A stretch of DNA of 64,000 bases from assembly GCF_025567405.1 (NCBI RefSeq), contig NZ_JAOQKJ010000002.1, positions 248,001 to 312,000 on the forward strand, in the 5' to 3' direction. A program made the position numbers and the translations under genes. The notes below the pieces were generated by a model. It worked only from the letters and a program-made list of their open reading frames with translations, was not told where the DNA came from and searched no databases. Source of the stretch: Suilimivivens aceti (GTDB taxonomy: Bacteria > Bacillota > Clostridia > Lachnospirales > Lachnospiraceae). Positions 7,861 through 17,449 of the stretch are shown here, in pieces (within the stretch, counting starts at the first letter, position 1; the number at the start of each line of letters is the position of its first letter).

Positions 7861-9309
7861 TTATATTAACGGGATCAGTCCCATCTGACCGTTTTCATCA
7901 TAAATCAGTCTGTTTGGGGTTCCCGTATAAACTTCCACGGCATACATTCTTTCTTCTTTTTTCCTATTGCCATTGCCATCGGTGACATACTCACCAAATA
8001 TATAATAATAGCTATTTCCAATTTGCACAACAGTTTCATACACAAAGGAATGAATTCCCGTCTCACCAAAGGCATGTCCCTTTTCATCTGTCAGGATATG
8101 CTGTGCCATCAGCGCCCTGATAACAGCTGAGGAAGCTGTATTTAAGGAAACACTGCCATCCATGGTAAATTCATAGCTTCTGCTTGTCACTTCGCTCTTT
8201 ACACCTTCAGCTGAAATCACAACAAACTTGTAATTACTTCTTCCAAGAGGCATGGAAATAGGTTCTGTATAGAGAATACTGCTGCTGTCAGGCTCTGATT
8301 TATCTGTTGTATAGTAAATGCTGCAGCCCACCGGAATATCCATCTCAATCAGGGTCGGCACCTGATATTTCCCACTCTCCGGTAATACCGCCGGTGCCTC
8401 CGGTACTGTCAGATTAATGGAATACCAGTTTCTTACTACGTCACTTTCTATACCATATTCATTGATAAAAACGGCGTTAACCTGATATCTGCCAGCTTCT
8501 AGAAAAATTGGGGATGTGTATATCTCTGAGGAAGCTGTAGGCGTTGTTCCATCCAGTGTGTAGTAAATATGCCCGGTCGTATTGGCCTGCAGCCGCAGGT
8601 AAAGAACCTCATCATAATTTCCACTTTCATAATTATACACCGGAGGAAGCGCCATATAATGCTGAAAGGCAGTGGTAATGCTTTCATCTCTGCAGTCTGA
8701 AAGCAGATCATTGATCGCATCAAACCGCCCCTGCTTTTCATAAAGCCGGATCACCCTTTCATAAAGCTTTTCCATTTCTTCAGACGGAAATTGTCCTTTA
8801 TCGATTTCTTCTGTCAGTACCTGGATTGCTTTTTCTGTATCATCAAGCTGTTCATAGCACGATGCCAGAAGCAATGTGTTTCTGACTATATCTCCCTCCT
8901 GCCTTCCCGCTTTTTCAAGCAGTGCCGCAGCTTCCCGGTATTTTCCCTGATCAGCCAGCTTTTCAGCCTTCTGTGTCTGGTAGGAAGCAGAATAATGAAT
9001 ATACAGAAGAGGAACAGATATCACTATGGCAAGCAGTGCCGCAGCAAGACTGATCACCCTTGACCGGATACGGCTTCTGTTCATTTCTTCCAGAAAGAAT
9101 CCTTCATGCTCCTTGCCGTTTGTTTCAGCCTCCTGTCCGTTTCCCTCTGTTTCTCTTTCCTTAATCTCTTCTCCAACCGTTGACAGAGTTTCTGTTATGC
9201 TGTTTTCTATTTCTGGCTCAAAATCCGGTACAATCCTGATTTCAAGTCCACATGATTCGCAATAGAGATGTCCAGGTTCGATCTCTTTCCCGCACGACGG
9301 ACATTTCAT
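7861..9309 (-). CDS. Zinc-ribbon, single-pass membrane protein with TPR and chitobiase C-terminal-type repeats
   Basis: 482 residues. In order: a zinc ribbon (CPSCGKEIEPGHLYCESCG, residues 3-21), an acidic linker, a membrane segment at about 88-112, TPR-like helices at about 115-200 (KYREAAALLEKAG, DDTEKAIQVL), then two domains of about 50 residues of the CHB_HEX_C type (IYYTLDGTTPTASS and IYYTTDKSEPDSSS) and a C-terminal beta domain. The zinc ribbon is predicted to be cytoplasmic and the repeats extracellular. The open frame starts at GTG 9318, but ATG 9309 has GGGAG eight bases upstream. The function is unknown; the repeats suggest binding at the cell surface. Confidence 0.82.
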   Translation of the reverse strand: MKCPSCGKEIEPGHLYCESCGLEIRIVPDFEPEIENSITETLSTVGEEIKERETEGNGQEAETNGKEHEGFFLEEMNRSRIRSRVISLAAALLAIVISVPLLYIHYSASYQTQKAEKLADQGKYREAAALLEKAGRQEGDIVRNTLLLASCYEQLDDTEKAIQVLTEEIDKGQFPSEEMEKLYERVIRLYEKQGRFDAINDLLSDCRDESITTAFQHYMALPPVYNYESGNYDEVLYLRLQANTTGHIYYTLDGTTPTASSEIYTSPIFLEAGRYQVNAVFINEYGIESDVVRNWYSINLTVPEAPAVLPESGKYQVPTLIEMDIPVGCSIYYTTDKSEPDSSSILYTEPISMPLGRSNYKFVVISAEGVKSEVTSRSYEFTMDGSVSLNTASSAVIRALMAQHILTDEKGHAFGETGIHSFVYETVVQIGNSYYYIFGEYVTDGNGNRKKEERMYAVEVYTGTPNRLIYDENGQMGLIPLI

Positions 9310-9342
9310 ATAAAACACTCCCTGCTCTGTTTCCTGTGCCTT

Positions 9343-10188
9343 TTATTTCTGCAGTTCTACAGACTGGATGCAGTTATTCAAAAGCATTGCGATCGTCATC
9401 GGTCCGACACCGCCCGGAACTGGTGTAATGGCGCTGCAGATCTCTGCAACATCATCAAAATCCACATCTCCACACAGCTTATTATCTGCATCCCTGTTGA
9501 TACCCACATCGATCACAACTGCACCTTCTTTTACATATTCCCTTGTGATCATCTTCGGTTTTCCAATGGCTGCGATCAGAATATCTGCTCTTTTTGCTAC
9601 TTCCTTCAGGTTTGCTGTCCTGGAATGAGCCACGGTAACTGTAGCATTCTCACGAAGCATCAGAAGTGCCATCGGCTTGCCTACGATATTGCTTCTCCCA
9701 AGGATCACACATTCCTTTCCTTCTATGGAAATACCGGAACGCTTTAAGAGCTCGATCACACCTGCCGGTGTACAGGACACAAAGCCAGGCTGTCCAATAC
9801 AGAGTGCACCTACACTCTCCGGATGGAATCCGTCTACATCCTTCTTTGGATTGATCGTGCGGATCACCTTGTTTTCATCGATATGTGCAGGCAGCGGAAG
9901 CTGGACAAGAATACCATTTACATCCTTTCGGCCATTCAGTTCACGGATCAGCGAAAGGAGCTCTTCTTCTGTAGTTTCCTCCGGCAGCTCATAAGAAAGG
10001 GATCCGATCCCGATATATTCACAGCCCTTCTTTTTATTTCTTACATACACGGTCGAAGCCGGATTGTTGCCAACCTGAATCACAGCCAGGGTAACTTCCG
10101 TTCCCTCCGCCTTCAGCTTCGCCGCTTTTTCTTTCAGTTCATCCTTAATGGCAAGAGAAATTGCCTTTCCGTCGATAATCTGTGCCAT
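9343..10188 (-). CDS. folD: Bifunctional methylenetetrahydrofolate dehydrogenase / methenyltetrahydrofolate cyclohydrolase
   Basis: 281 residues, the normal FolD length. It interconverts 5,10-methylene-, methenyl- and 10-formyl-tetrahydrofolate using NADP(H). Visible are the catalytic YVRNKKKGCEYIGI region with the conserved lysine, VQLPLPAHID, and the Rossmann segment VILGRSNIVGKPMALLML, ending with TPVPGGVGPMTIAMLL. It lies ten bases downstream of fhs in the same direction, so the two enzymes of the same C1 branch are almost certainly co-transcribed. Confidence 0.97.
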   Translation of the reverse strand: MAQIIDGKAISLAIKDELKEKAAKLKAEGTEVTLAVIQVGNNPASTVYVRNKKKGCEYIGIGSLSYELPEETTEEELLSLIRELNGRKDVNGILVQLPLPAHIDENKVIRTINPKKDVDGFHPESVGALCIGQPGFVSCTPAGVIELLKRSGISIEGKECVILGRSNIVGKPMALLMLRENATVTVAHSRTANLKEVAKRADILIAAIGKPKMITREYVKEGAVVIDVGINRDADNKLCGDVDFDDVAEICSAITPVPGGVGPMTIAMLLNNCIQSVELQK

Positions 10189-10198
10189 ACTGTCCCCC

Positions 10199-11869
10199 TT
10201 AAAATAAACCGGTGATCACACCCTCTTCATTAACATCAATATTAAAGGCTGCCGGTGCCTTCGGAAGTCCCGGCATGGTCATGACAGCGCCTGTCAGTAC
10301 CACCACAAATCCGGCTCCTGCGGATACATAGGCCTCTCTGACACTGATGGAAAAGCCCTCCGGTCTTCCAAGAAGCATCGGATCATCTGACAGGGAATAC
10401 TGGGTCTTTGCCATACATACAGGAAGCTTTCCAAATCCGAGCTCCTCCAACTTCTTAAGCTGCTTTGAAGCGGCTGAAGTATAATTGACTCCATCAGCAC
10501 CGTAAATCTCCCTGGCAACTGTCTCAATCTTTTCCTTTAAGGAAAGCTCATTCTCATACAGAACATGGAAATCACTTTCTTTGTTCTCCAGTGTGTCAAG
10601 TACCTTTTCAGCCAGAGGAATACCGCCTTCACCGCCTTTTTCCCATACTTCAGAAAGTGCAAATTCACAGTTTCTCTCTTCGCAGAATTTCCGGATATAG
10701 GAAATTTCTGCCTCTGTATCTGTTACAAAGCTGTTCAGCGTCACCACGATCGGTACGCCGAACTTATGCAGGTTTTCTATATGCTTCTCCAGATTGACGA
10801 TTCCCTTATGGAGTGCATCCATATTTTCTGCAGACAGTTCGTTTTTTGGAACACCTCCATTATATTTCAATGCCCGCACAGTCGCAACCAGAACAACCGC
10901 ATCCGGTTTTAATCCTGCCATACGGCATTTGATATCCATAAACTTTTCTGCACCAAGGTCTGCACCGAATCCAGCCTCTGTGATCACATAATCAGCCATT
11001 TTAAGTGCCATCTTGGTTGCTCTGACAGAATTACAGCCATGGGCAATATTGGCAAAAGGCCCACCATGTACAATCGCAGGAGTATGCTCCAGCGTCTGGA
11101 TCAGATTGGGCTTTAACGCATCCTTCAAAAGAGCTGCCATGGCGCCCACTGCCTTTAAGTCCGCTGCAGTGACAGGCTCTCCTTCATAATTGTAGGCAAC
11201 CACCATTCTTCCAAGACGCTGTTTTAAATCCTTCATATCATCAGCAAGGCACAGAACCGCCATAATCTCAGATGCTACAGTGATCACAAAATGATCCTCT
11301 CTGACAAAACCGTCTGTCTTTGCCCCAAGACCAACCACAACATTACGAAGAACACGGTCATTCATATCAAGGCAGCGTTTCCATACAACACTTCTTGTAT
11401 CAATCCCAAGCTCGTTTCCCTGCTGGATATGATTGTCCAGCATAGCTGCAAGCAGATTATTGGCAGAAGTAATAGCATGAAAATCACCGGTGAAGTGAAG
11501 ATTCAGATCCTCCATAGGAACCACCTGTGACAGGCCGCCTCCGGCCGCACCGCCTTTGATCCCAAAGCACGGTCCAAGGGAAGGCTCTCTTAATGCGATC
11601 ACCGCTTTCTTTCCCAGTCTGCCAAAGGCCTGTCCAAGACCTACACTTGTCGTTGTCTTGCCTTCTCCTGCCGGAGTCGGATTGATCGCTGTCACAAGAA
11701 TCAGCTTTCCATCCGGGTTTTTACTGATTCTTTCCATGTATTCATCAGAAAGCTTGGCTTTATACTTTCCGTATAGCTCCAGCTCATCCTCTGTAATATC
11801 AAGCTTTTCCGCTACCTCTCTGATCGGTAAAAGCTCCGCCTCCTGCGCAATCTGAATATCTGTTTTCAT
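10199..11869 (-). CDS. fhs: Formate-tetrahydrofolate ligase
   Basis: 556 residues, full length. It ATP-dependently joins formate to tetrahydrofolate to give 10-formyl-THF, the entry step of the methyl branch of one-carbon (and, in acetogens, Wood-Ljungdahl) metabolism. The ATP-binding TPAGEGKTTTSVGL lies at about residues 65-78, and the family segments REPSLGPCFGIKGGAAGGG and FTGDFHAI are intact. It is followed by folD. The presence of fhs and folD alone does not prove acetogenesis, since many Clostridia use them for purine and serine metabolism. Confidence 0.98.
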   Translation of the reverse strand: MKTDIQIAQEAELLPIREVAEKLDITEDELELYGKYKAKLSDEYMERISKNPDGKLILVTAINPTPAGEGKTTTSVGLGQAFGRLGKKAVIALREPSLGPCFGIKGGAAGGGLSQVVPMEDLNLHFTGDFHAITSANNLLAAMLDNHIQQGNELGIDTRSVVWKRCLDMNDRVLRNVVVGLGAKTDGFVREDHFVITVASEIMAVLCLADDMKDLKQRLGRMVVAYNYEGEPVTAADLKAVGAMAALLKDALKPNLIQTLEHTPAIVHGGPFANIAHGCNSVRATKMALKMADYVITEAGFGADLGAEKFMDIKCRMAGLKPDAVVLVATVRALKYNGGVPKNELSAENMDALHKGIVNLEKHIENLHKFGVPIVVTLNSFVTDTEAEISYIRKFCEERNCEFALSEVWEKGGEGGIPLAEKVLDTLENKESDFHVLYENELSLKEKIETVAREIYGADGVNYTSAASKQLKKLEELGFGKLPVCMAKTQYSLSDDPMLLGRPEGFSISVREAYVSAGAGFVVVLTGAVMTMPGLPKAPAAFNIDVNEEGVITGLF

Positions 11870-11897
11870 GCCCTGCTTCCTTTCTCTCCCCTATGAT

Positions 11898-14633
11898 TTA
11901 TAGCTGTTCCTCTATGTACTGCTCAAACTGTTCCATGCTCATCAGTACCTTTCTTGGCTTGGTACCTTCCTCTTCGCCTACCACGCCGGCTTCACTGAGC
12001 TGATCCATGATCCTTGCTGCCCGGTTAAAACCGATCTTGAACATTCTCTGCAGCATACCAATGGATGCCTTGTCCTTTTCAATGATGAACTTTCCGGCCT
12101 CCACGAAATATTCGTCTTTATCAGACGTCGTATCTGCACTGCCTCCTGCAGAGGCTGCTCCCATATCTGCGATCTTTTCTTCGATATCACTGCTGTAAAC
12201 ATTGCCAAGTCTCTGATTCTTCAGATATTCAACCACATCTGATACTTCCTTGTCTGATACAAAGGCGCCCTGTACTCTGGCCGGCTTGGTATAGCCCTGT
12301 GGATAAAAGAGCATGTCGCCCTTTCCAAGAAGCTTTTCTGCCCCGTTCATATCAAGGATAGTTCTGGAATCCACACCGCTGGATACACTGAAGGCGATAC
12401 GGCTTGGCATATTGGCCTTGATCAGACCGGTAATAACATCGACGGAAGGACGCTGCGTAGCAATGATCAGATGGATACCGGCCGCTCTTGCAAGCTGCGC
12501 CAGACGGCAGATGGATTCTTCTACCTCCCCAGGAGCTACCATCATCAGATCAGCAAGCTCATCTACGATGATCACGATCTGCGGCATCTTTGCAGGTATT
12601 TCCGTTTCTCCCCTGGCTTGCATTTCTTCCAGCTTTTTATTATACCCCTTCAGGTCACGGACATTGAAATCAGCAAATCTCTGATATCTGTCTGTCATTT
12701 CCGCAACGCCCCAGTGAAGGGCTGCCGCAGCCTTCTTGGGATCTGTCACTACCGGGATCAGCAGATGAGGAATACCATTATATACACTCAGCTCTACCAC
12801 CTTTGGATCCACCATGATCAGCTTCACCTCATCTGGCTTCGCCTTATAGAGAATACTCATGATCAGAGTATTGATACATACGGATTTACCGGATCCTGTT
12901 GCTCCGGCGATCAGCATATGCGGCATCTTTGCAATATCTGTTACCACCGTCTTACCGGCAATATCCTTTCCAACTGCAAAGGCAAGCCTTGAGTCAAACT
13001 CCTTAAACTCCTTTGTATCCAAAAGATCCCTTAAAGCAACTGCTGTATTCTCTCTATTCGGTACTTCGATTCCAATGGCTGCCTTACCGGGTATTGGTGC
13101 CTCGATACGGATATCGGTAGCCGCCAGATTCAGCTTGATATCATCGGAAAGTCCCACGATCTTGCTGACCTTAACTCCCTGTTCCGGCTGCAGCTCATAT
13201 CTTGTAACTGCAGGTCCCTGACTGATGTCCGTAATCGTCACCTTAACGCCAAAGGTCTGCAGTGTCTGCCGCAGCCTCTCTGCCGTCTCACGCAGCTCTC
13301 TGGAAGAATCTACACTCTTTGCCTTCCCTTTCCTAAGCAGGTCTATTGGCGGGAAATGATATTCCTTCTCCACAGGCTTCTTCTCATGAAGCTTCTGATA
13401 CATTTCTCCTGTCACAACCGTGCCTACCGCACCGGAAGAGCTTCTGACCGCACCAGGATCCTTCTTCAGTGCTGCTACCGGTTTTACTGGTGTTTCTTTT
13501 CTGACTGGCTGTTCCTGCCTTACCGGTACAGCTGCCGGGGATTCATATACAGGCTCTTCCTGATAAGATGTCGTCTCCTCCGGATAAGGCATCTCCTCAT
13601 CCTGTACAAAATCTGCTCCGGTAATCTCCATCATGGCATCACTGCCATCCTCTTCTTCATAGTACGAAGAAGCTGCAGAATCTGAGGCTCCTGATGGCAG
13701 TTTTTCTATCTCTTCTTCCTCTGCTGTCTCTCTCTGCCCATGATCAGACACGCTCTTCAGATTGATCTCATGCATGTCATCCCTTGTTTTCTCTTCTTTC
13801 TCATCTCTTGCAAGTGACGTATCCATCATGACACCACTGACCTTTTTATCCATACGGAGAATTTTTTCATTCTCCAGCTCTTCCTCATAAAGCTGCCGCT
13901 CTCTTGCAGCTCTTCTTCTTTCCTCTTCCTGCTCTTCCCTGCGGATCCTCGCACGCTCCTTCCGGTATCTGGCATCCTCCCTGGTCCGCTCATACACCTT
14001 CTGGCTCCCCTTTCTGACACCGGTAACAAAGGATTTGTCTGTGATCACAACGATACAGATGACCGCTCCGACAAGAATTGCCAGCACGGATCCTACAAGT
14101 CCAAGAAAATGATACATCAGATAGGCCAAGGTTCCTGCAATGACACCTCCACCGTTTTTGTTCTCGCTGCATCCCGTATAGATTTCTCTGATCTGATAAC
14201 TCTCTGCCAAAGAAGGGCGTCCCGTAAACAGATCGAATACACTGCCGATCAGCAGAAACAGGATAACCCCTGCGATCAGCTTCCTGGTGGCAATACTGTT
14301 TCCGCTGTTTACCATGCCAAATGCGATCATTATAAAAAAAGCAATTGGTACAATATAAGCCAGCAGCCCAAAAATTCCAAACATCACATGGCTGATCTGA
14401 TCTCCTGCTACACCAATTACTCCAAAATTGCACAAAAAGAGAACCACTGCTACCGCAAGTAAGCCGATCAGTATAATCTCATTTCTGATCGCAGAATCCA
14501 TGGGTGCACTGCTTCTTTTCTGTGTGCTGCTACTGTATTTTCTTCCCGAAGTTGTCTTTCTCTGACTGTTTCCGGCTGATTTTCTGCTGTTGTTATAATT
14601 GCTTCTGCCGGAACTTTTTTTTGCCTGTGCCAT
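11898..14633 (-). CDS. DNA translocase FtsK/SpoIIIE
   Basis: 911 residues. A basic, Ser-rich N-terminus (1-50) is followed by four membrane segments between about residues 52 and 198, a charged linker with an Arg/Glu-rich coiled region (about 205-265) and a P/E-rich stretch (to about 400), then the RecA-like motor with Walker A GATGSGKS (577-584) and Walker B IVIIVDE (686-692), and a C-terminal winged-helix gamma domain (about 830-911) that reads orienting DNA sequences. The protein pumps DNA across the division or sporulation septum. It is 28 bases upstream of fhs and directly downstream of the ClpP-like gene. Confidence 0.97.
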   Translation of the reverse strand: MAQAKKSSGRSNYNNSRKSAGNSQRKTTSGRKYSSSTQKRSSAPMDSAIRNEIILIGLLAVAVVLFLCNFGVIGVAGDQISHVMFGIFGLLAYIVPIAFFIMIAFGMVNSGNSIATRKLIAGVILFLLIGSVFDLFTGRPSLAESYQIREIYTGCSENKNGGGVIAGTLAYLMYHFLGLVGSVLAILVGAVICIVVITDKSFVTGVRKGSQKVYERTREDARYRKERARIRREEQEEERRRAARERQLYEEELENEKILRMDKKVSGVMMDTSLARDEKEEKTRDDMHEINLKSVSDHGQRETAEEEEIEKLPSGASDSAASSYYEEEDGSDAMMEITGADFVQDEEMPYPEETTSYQEEPVYESPAAVPVRQEQPVRKETPVKPVAALKKDPGAVRSSSGAVGTVVTGEMYQKLHEKKPVEKEYHFPPIDLLRKGKAKSVDSSRELRETAERLRQTLQTFGVKVTITDISQGPAVTRYELQPEQGVKVSKIVGLSDDIKLNLAATDIRIEAPIPGKAAIGIEVPNRENTAVALRDLLDTKEFKEFDSRLAFAVGKDIAGKTVVTDIAKMPHMLIAGATGSGKSVCINTLIMSILYKAKPDEVKLIMVDPKVVELSVYNGIPHLLIPVVTDPKKAAAALHWGVAEMTDRYQRFADFNVRDLKGYNKKLEEMQARGETEIPAKMPQIVIIVDELADLMMVAPGEVEESICRLAQLARAAGIHLIIATQRPSVDVITGLIKANMPSRIAFSVSSGVDSRTILDMNGAEKLLGKGDMLFYPQGYTKPARVQGAFVSDKEVSDVVEYLKNQRLGNVYSSDIEEKIADMGAASAGGSADTTSDKDEYFVEAGKFIIEKDKASIGMLQRMFKIGFNRAARIMDQLSEAGVVGEEEGTKPRKVLMSMEQFEQYIEEQL

Positions 14634-14698
14634 CTACAAAAACATTTCCTTCCGCACTTCTTTGTTTACAAAGCGTAACAAGATATAGTATATCATTT

Positions 14699-15430
14699 TC
14701 ATCCTCTCTTGTCACCCTTAAGATTTTTTCCTTTTTTAGTGTTCTTTTTTTCGATCAGTTCATAAAGCTTTTTCATTGCTTCCCTGATACCTCCCACTTC
14801 GTCAATGATCCCCTCTTCCACAGCCTCTTCCCCGACCAGTATGGTACCTACATCCTTGGTCAGGACTCCGGTTTCCATCATCAGCTCCTCAAAACGCCTC
14901 TGTGAAACCTCACAGTGATCACAGACAAAGCTTGTGATCCTGTCCTGTATCTGTTTGAAATAATCAAAGGTCTGCGGCACGCCGATCACCATTCCGTTCA
15001 TCCGCACCGGATGGATCACCATGGTCCCTGTAGGAACAATAAACGAATAATCTGTACTGACCGCTATGGGACCGCCAATGGAATGACTGCCTCCAAGTAC
15101 AAGAGATACGGTAGGCTTGCTCAGAGATGCGATCATTTCTGCTATGGCAAGTCCTGCTTCCACATCCCCGCCCATGGTATTCAGAAGCACAAGTACCCCA
15201 TCGATCTCACTGCTGTCTTCTATGGCTGCAAGCTGTGGCAGGATATGCTCATATTTGGTTGTTTTGGAATTGCTTCCCAGATTATCGTGCCCCTCTACCT
15301 CCCCTATAATGGAGATCAGATGAATGGTCCTGTTTTTATCATTCCGGTCCAGTGTAGCCTGCCCGCTTTCTTCTATTTTTTCACTTCTGTGCCTTTCTGC
15401 TTCTATTTTTTCATTTTTCTTATCAGACAT
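14699..15430 (-). CDS. ClpP-fold serine peptidase, TepA/YmfB type
   Basis: 243 residues. It has the ClpP/crotonase-like fold with a likely catalytic Ser117 in GGSHSIGG and His140 in MVIHPVRM, preceded by LLNTMGGDVEAGLAIAEMI. The N-terminal 30 residues are highly charged and C-terminal KKGKNLKGDKRG is basic. This matches the Bacillus TepA (YmfB) group, located next to spoIIIE in many Firmicutes as here, rather than true ClpP, which has GxAASMG. No signal peptide is seen. The substrate is unknown; TepA has been proposed to act on precursor proteins during export. Confidence 0.88.
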   Translation of the reverse strand: MSDKKNEKIEAERHRSEKIEESGQATLDRNDKNRTIHLISIIGEVEGHDNLGSNSKTTKYEHILPQLAAIEDSSEIDGVLVLLNTMGGDVEAGLAIAEMIASLSKPTVSLVLGGSHSIGGPIAVSTDYSFIVPTGTMVIHPVRMNGMVIGVPQTFDYFKQIQDRITSFVCDHCEVSQRRFEELMMETGVLTKDVGTILVGEEAVEEGIIDEVGGIREAMKKLYELIEKKNTKKGKNLKGDKRG

Positions 15431-15550
15431 TTTTCCTCATATCCTTTCTTTTTCCTTAGTATATGAGTTTTTATAATGTCTATACAGAACCGCTCTTCCT
15501 GCAATTAAAATGGATCCATCGGATCCTTTTTTGATTATGCGCAGGATAAT

Positions 15551-15594
15551 GAAAAATCCTGCAGATGCGATTATTGCAAATGCACCTGCAGGAT
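15551..15594 (-). terminator. Rho-independent terminator downstream of the 15615 gene
   Basis: On the minus strand a 13-bp stem (arms 15594-15582 and 15568-15556, ATCCTGCAGGTGC pairing with GCATCTGCAGGAT, one G-T pair) is followed by TTTTTC. It lies just after the stop of the membrane-protein gene and separates the yebC run from the TepA-FtsK run. The 15431-15550 stretch beyond it holds no gene; I see no convincing promoter there. Confidence 0.8.
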
Positions 15595-15614
15595 CCAGAC
15601 AGCTGTCTTATGGA

Positions 15615-16727
15615 TCAGATATCGAAATCGTCCCCCTCTTCGATATCAATATCAAAATCATCTTTTCGCTTATCGAGTTTGAAATCAAAGTTCCGTTTCA
15701 CATGCTTCTTCGGTAAAGGAAGCGGGTTTTCTATATAATTGACTTTCTTTTTTTCTTTCTTTTCTTCCACCGTCTCCATCTCCCCTCTGCTTTCCGGTTC
15801 CTCTGTCAAAGCCCTTTCCACCTCTTCCACTGCCTCGTCAACTGACAATGAAGATCCTTTTCTTTCTGCGATCCTATCCATCAGGAGCTGTATTCCTGCA
15901 GTGCCAAGTACGGATCCTGGCAGAAGAAACACAAAAAATGGCGACAGTCCCTGAAACTGTACAGCTGTGAAAGAACTGGTCCACCAGGAAAACTGCTCTA
16001 TAAGAGTATTTCCTGTTATCCCTGTATATTTCATCAGGGTGCCAAAACAGCCAAGCAAAATACCGCACGGATAAATAAGGAAAATCCTGTTTTTAGAATC
16101 TTTCCGTCTCTCCAGAAGCTGTGCTGCATGGAAAGCTGCCACTGCCAGAAATACAACAATCAGGAAAACTGTCATAAGATGCCAGATCAGAAGCACCCCG
16201 CTTACAAATCCTGTCAGAAAAATCAGGAATTCATCCATGCTCCTTCTGTGAAAGCCTCCCTTGTTTATTTTCTGCCTGCATAGGCCAGTCAGCAGCAGTA
16301 AAAAGCCAAAGCCTGCCAGATAGATATTTTCCGGTCTTGCCGCAAACATAAGCTGCCAGAAAAATGGAAATACAGAAAAAAAGAGTGCCTCCAACAATGC
16401 TGCTGTCCTTCCTGATAGGGCAAAGCAGCCAAAGTATAAAAGCACTACAGTAGCACACTGAAGCAGCAGCTGCATCACAGCCACTGCTTCCAGTTTATTT
16501 CCCGTAAATTTCAGTACATCTGTCAGGATTTCTGTATAGGCAAAAACGACTCCGCTTGTCATCACCGGCTCATTTTTTTCTTCGCGGATCATGGATGCTT
16601 CATAAAGAGATGCGTCATCACTGAGTGGAATCTGCCCGTCTGCCAGCAGAAATCCCCTGATCCCTGCACACAATACAAATATCAGGCAAAATAATATTCC
16701 TGCTGTTATTTTTCTTTTTTTATTCAT
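15615..16727 (-). CDS. Multi-pass membrane protein of unknown function (possible glycosyltransferase-like)
   Basis: 370 residues when started at ATG 16727, which overlaps the yebC stop by eight bases; the open frame extends upstream but into yebC. About eight hydrophobic segments fill residues 5-290, followed by a charged cytoplasmic tail with an acidic end (DDFDIDIEEGDDFDI). The first loop contains LSDDASLYEASM, reminiscent of the acidic first loop of GT39-type membrane glycosyltransferases (a region with D and E after the first helix), but the protein is shorter than those enzymes. I do not assign a reaction. Confidence 0.7.
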   Translation of the reverse strand: MNKKRKITAGILFCLIFVLCAGIRGFLLADGQIPLSDDASLYEASMIREEKNEPVMTSGVVFAYTEILTDVLKFTGNKLEAVAVMQLLLQCATVVLLYFGCFALSGRTAALLEALFFSVFPFFWQLMFAARPENIYLAGFGFLLLLTGLCRQKINKGGFHRRSMDEFLIFLTGFVSGVLLIWHLMTVFLIVVFLAVAAFHAAQLLERRKDSKNRIFLIYPCGILLGCFGTLMKYTGITGNTLIEQFSWWTSSFTAVQFQGLSPFFVFLLPGSVLGTAGIQLLMDRIAERKGSSLSVDEAVEEVERALTEEPESRGEMETVEEKKEKKKVNYIENPLPLPKKHVKRNFDFKLDKRKDDFDIDIEEGDDFDI

Positions 16728-17448
16728 CGTAGTTGTGGTATACGGCCTGTACATCATCATCTTCATCCAGCAGATCCAGAATCCTGTTTAAATTCTTGAT
16801 CGCTGTTTCATCAGTAAGCTCTACATAGTTCTGCGGGATCATGGTGATCTCTGCAGAAGCTGCCTCTACACCGGCTTCCTGAACTGCCTTTAATACCTCA
16901 TCAAACGCATCGGGATCTGTGATGATCTCAAAGCTGTCCTCTTCTTCGGAAAAATCTTCAGCTCCGGCATCCAGTGCAAGCATCATCAGTTCATCTGCAT
17001 CCTTGTCACACTCTTCCTTGTCAATGATGATCTGACCCTTCTTGTCAAACATAAAGGATACACAGCCAGGTGTTCCTACATTACCGTTTCCTTTGGTAAA
17101 TGCATTTCTTACATTGGCTGCTGTTCTGTTCTGATTATCTGTCAGTGCATCAACAATAATGGCAATACCATTCGGACCATATCCTTCATAAGTGATATAT
17201 TTATAATTTACATTGGAAGCATCTCCTGCTGCCTTCTTGATCCCACGCTCAATAGTATCATTTGGCATATTGTTGGCCTTTGCCTTTGCAATTACCTGGG
17301 CAAGCTTTGAGTTATTGCTCGGATCCGGTCCGCCTTCCTTTACAGCTACAGCGATCTCTCTTCCAAGGATTGTGAAGATCTTGCCCTTGGCTGCATCGTT
17401 CTTTTCCTTTTTATGCTTAATGTTTGCAAATTTTGAATGTCCTGACAT
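16720..17448 (-). CDS. yebC: YebC/PmpR family regulator (translation/transcription factor)
   Basis: 242 residues, with the invariant N-terminus MSGHSKFANIKHKKEKNDAA (W usually at F7) and the MIPQNYVELTDE segment of the third domain. YebC-type proteins were annotated as DNA-binding regulators; members of the family have more recently been tied to ribosomal translation of proline-rich stretches. It starts one base after the stop of the upstream CBS-domain gene, and its own stop overlaps the downstream membrane-protein start (ATGAATAA), so the three genes form one tightly coupled unit. Confidence 0.95.
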   Translation of the reverse strand: MSGHSKFANIKHKKEKNDAAKGKIFTILGREIAVAVKEGGPDPSNNSKLAQVIAKAKANNMPNDTIERGIKKAAGDASNVNYKYITYEGYGPNGIAIIVDALTDNQNRTAANVRNAFTKGNGNVGTPGCVSFMFDKKGQIIIDKEECDKDADELMMLALDAGAEDFSEEEDSFEIITDPDAFDEVLKAVQEAGVEAASAEITMIPQNYVELTDETAIKNLNRILDLLDEDDDVQAVYHNYDE

Positions 17449-17449
17449 C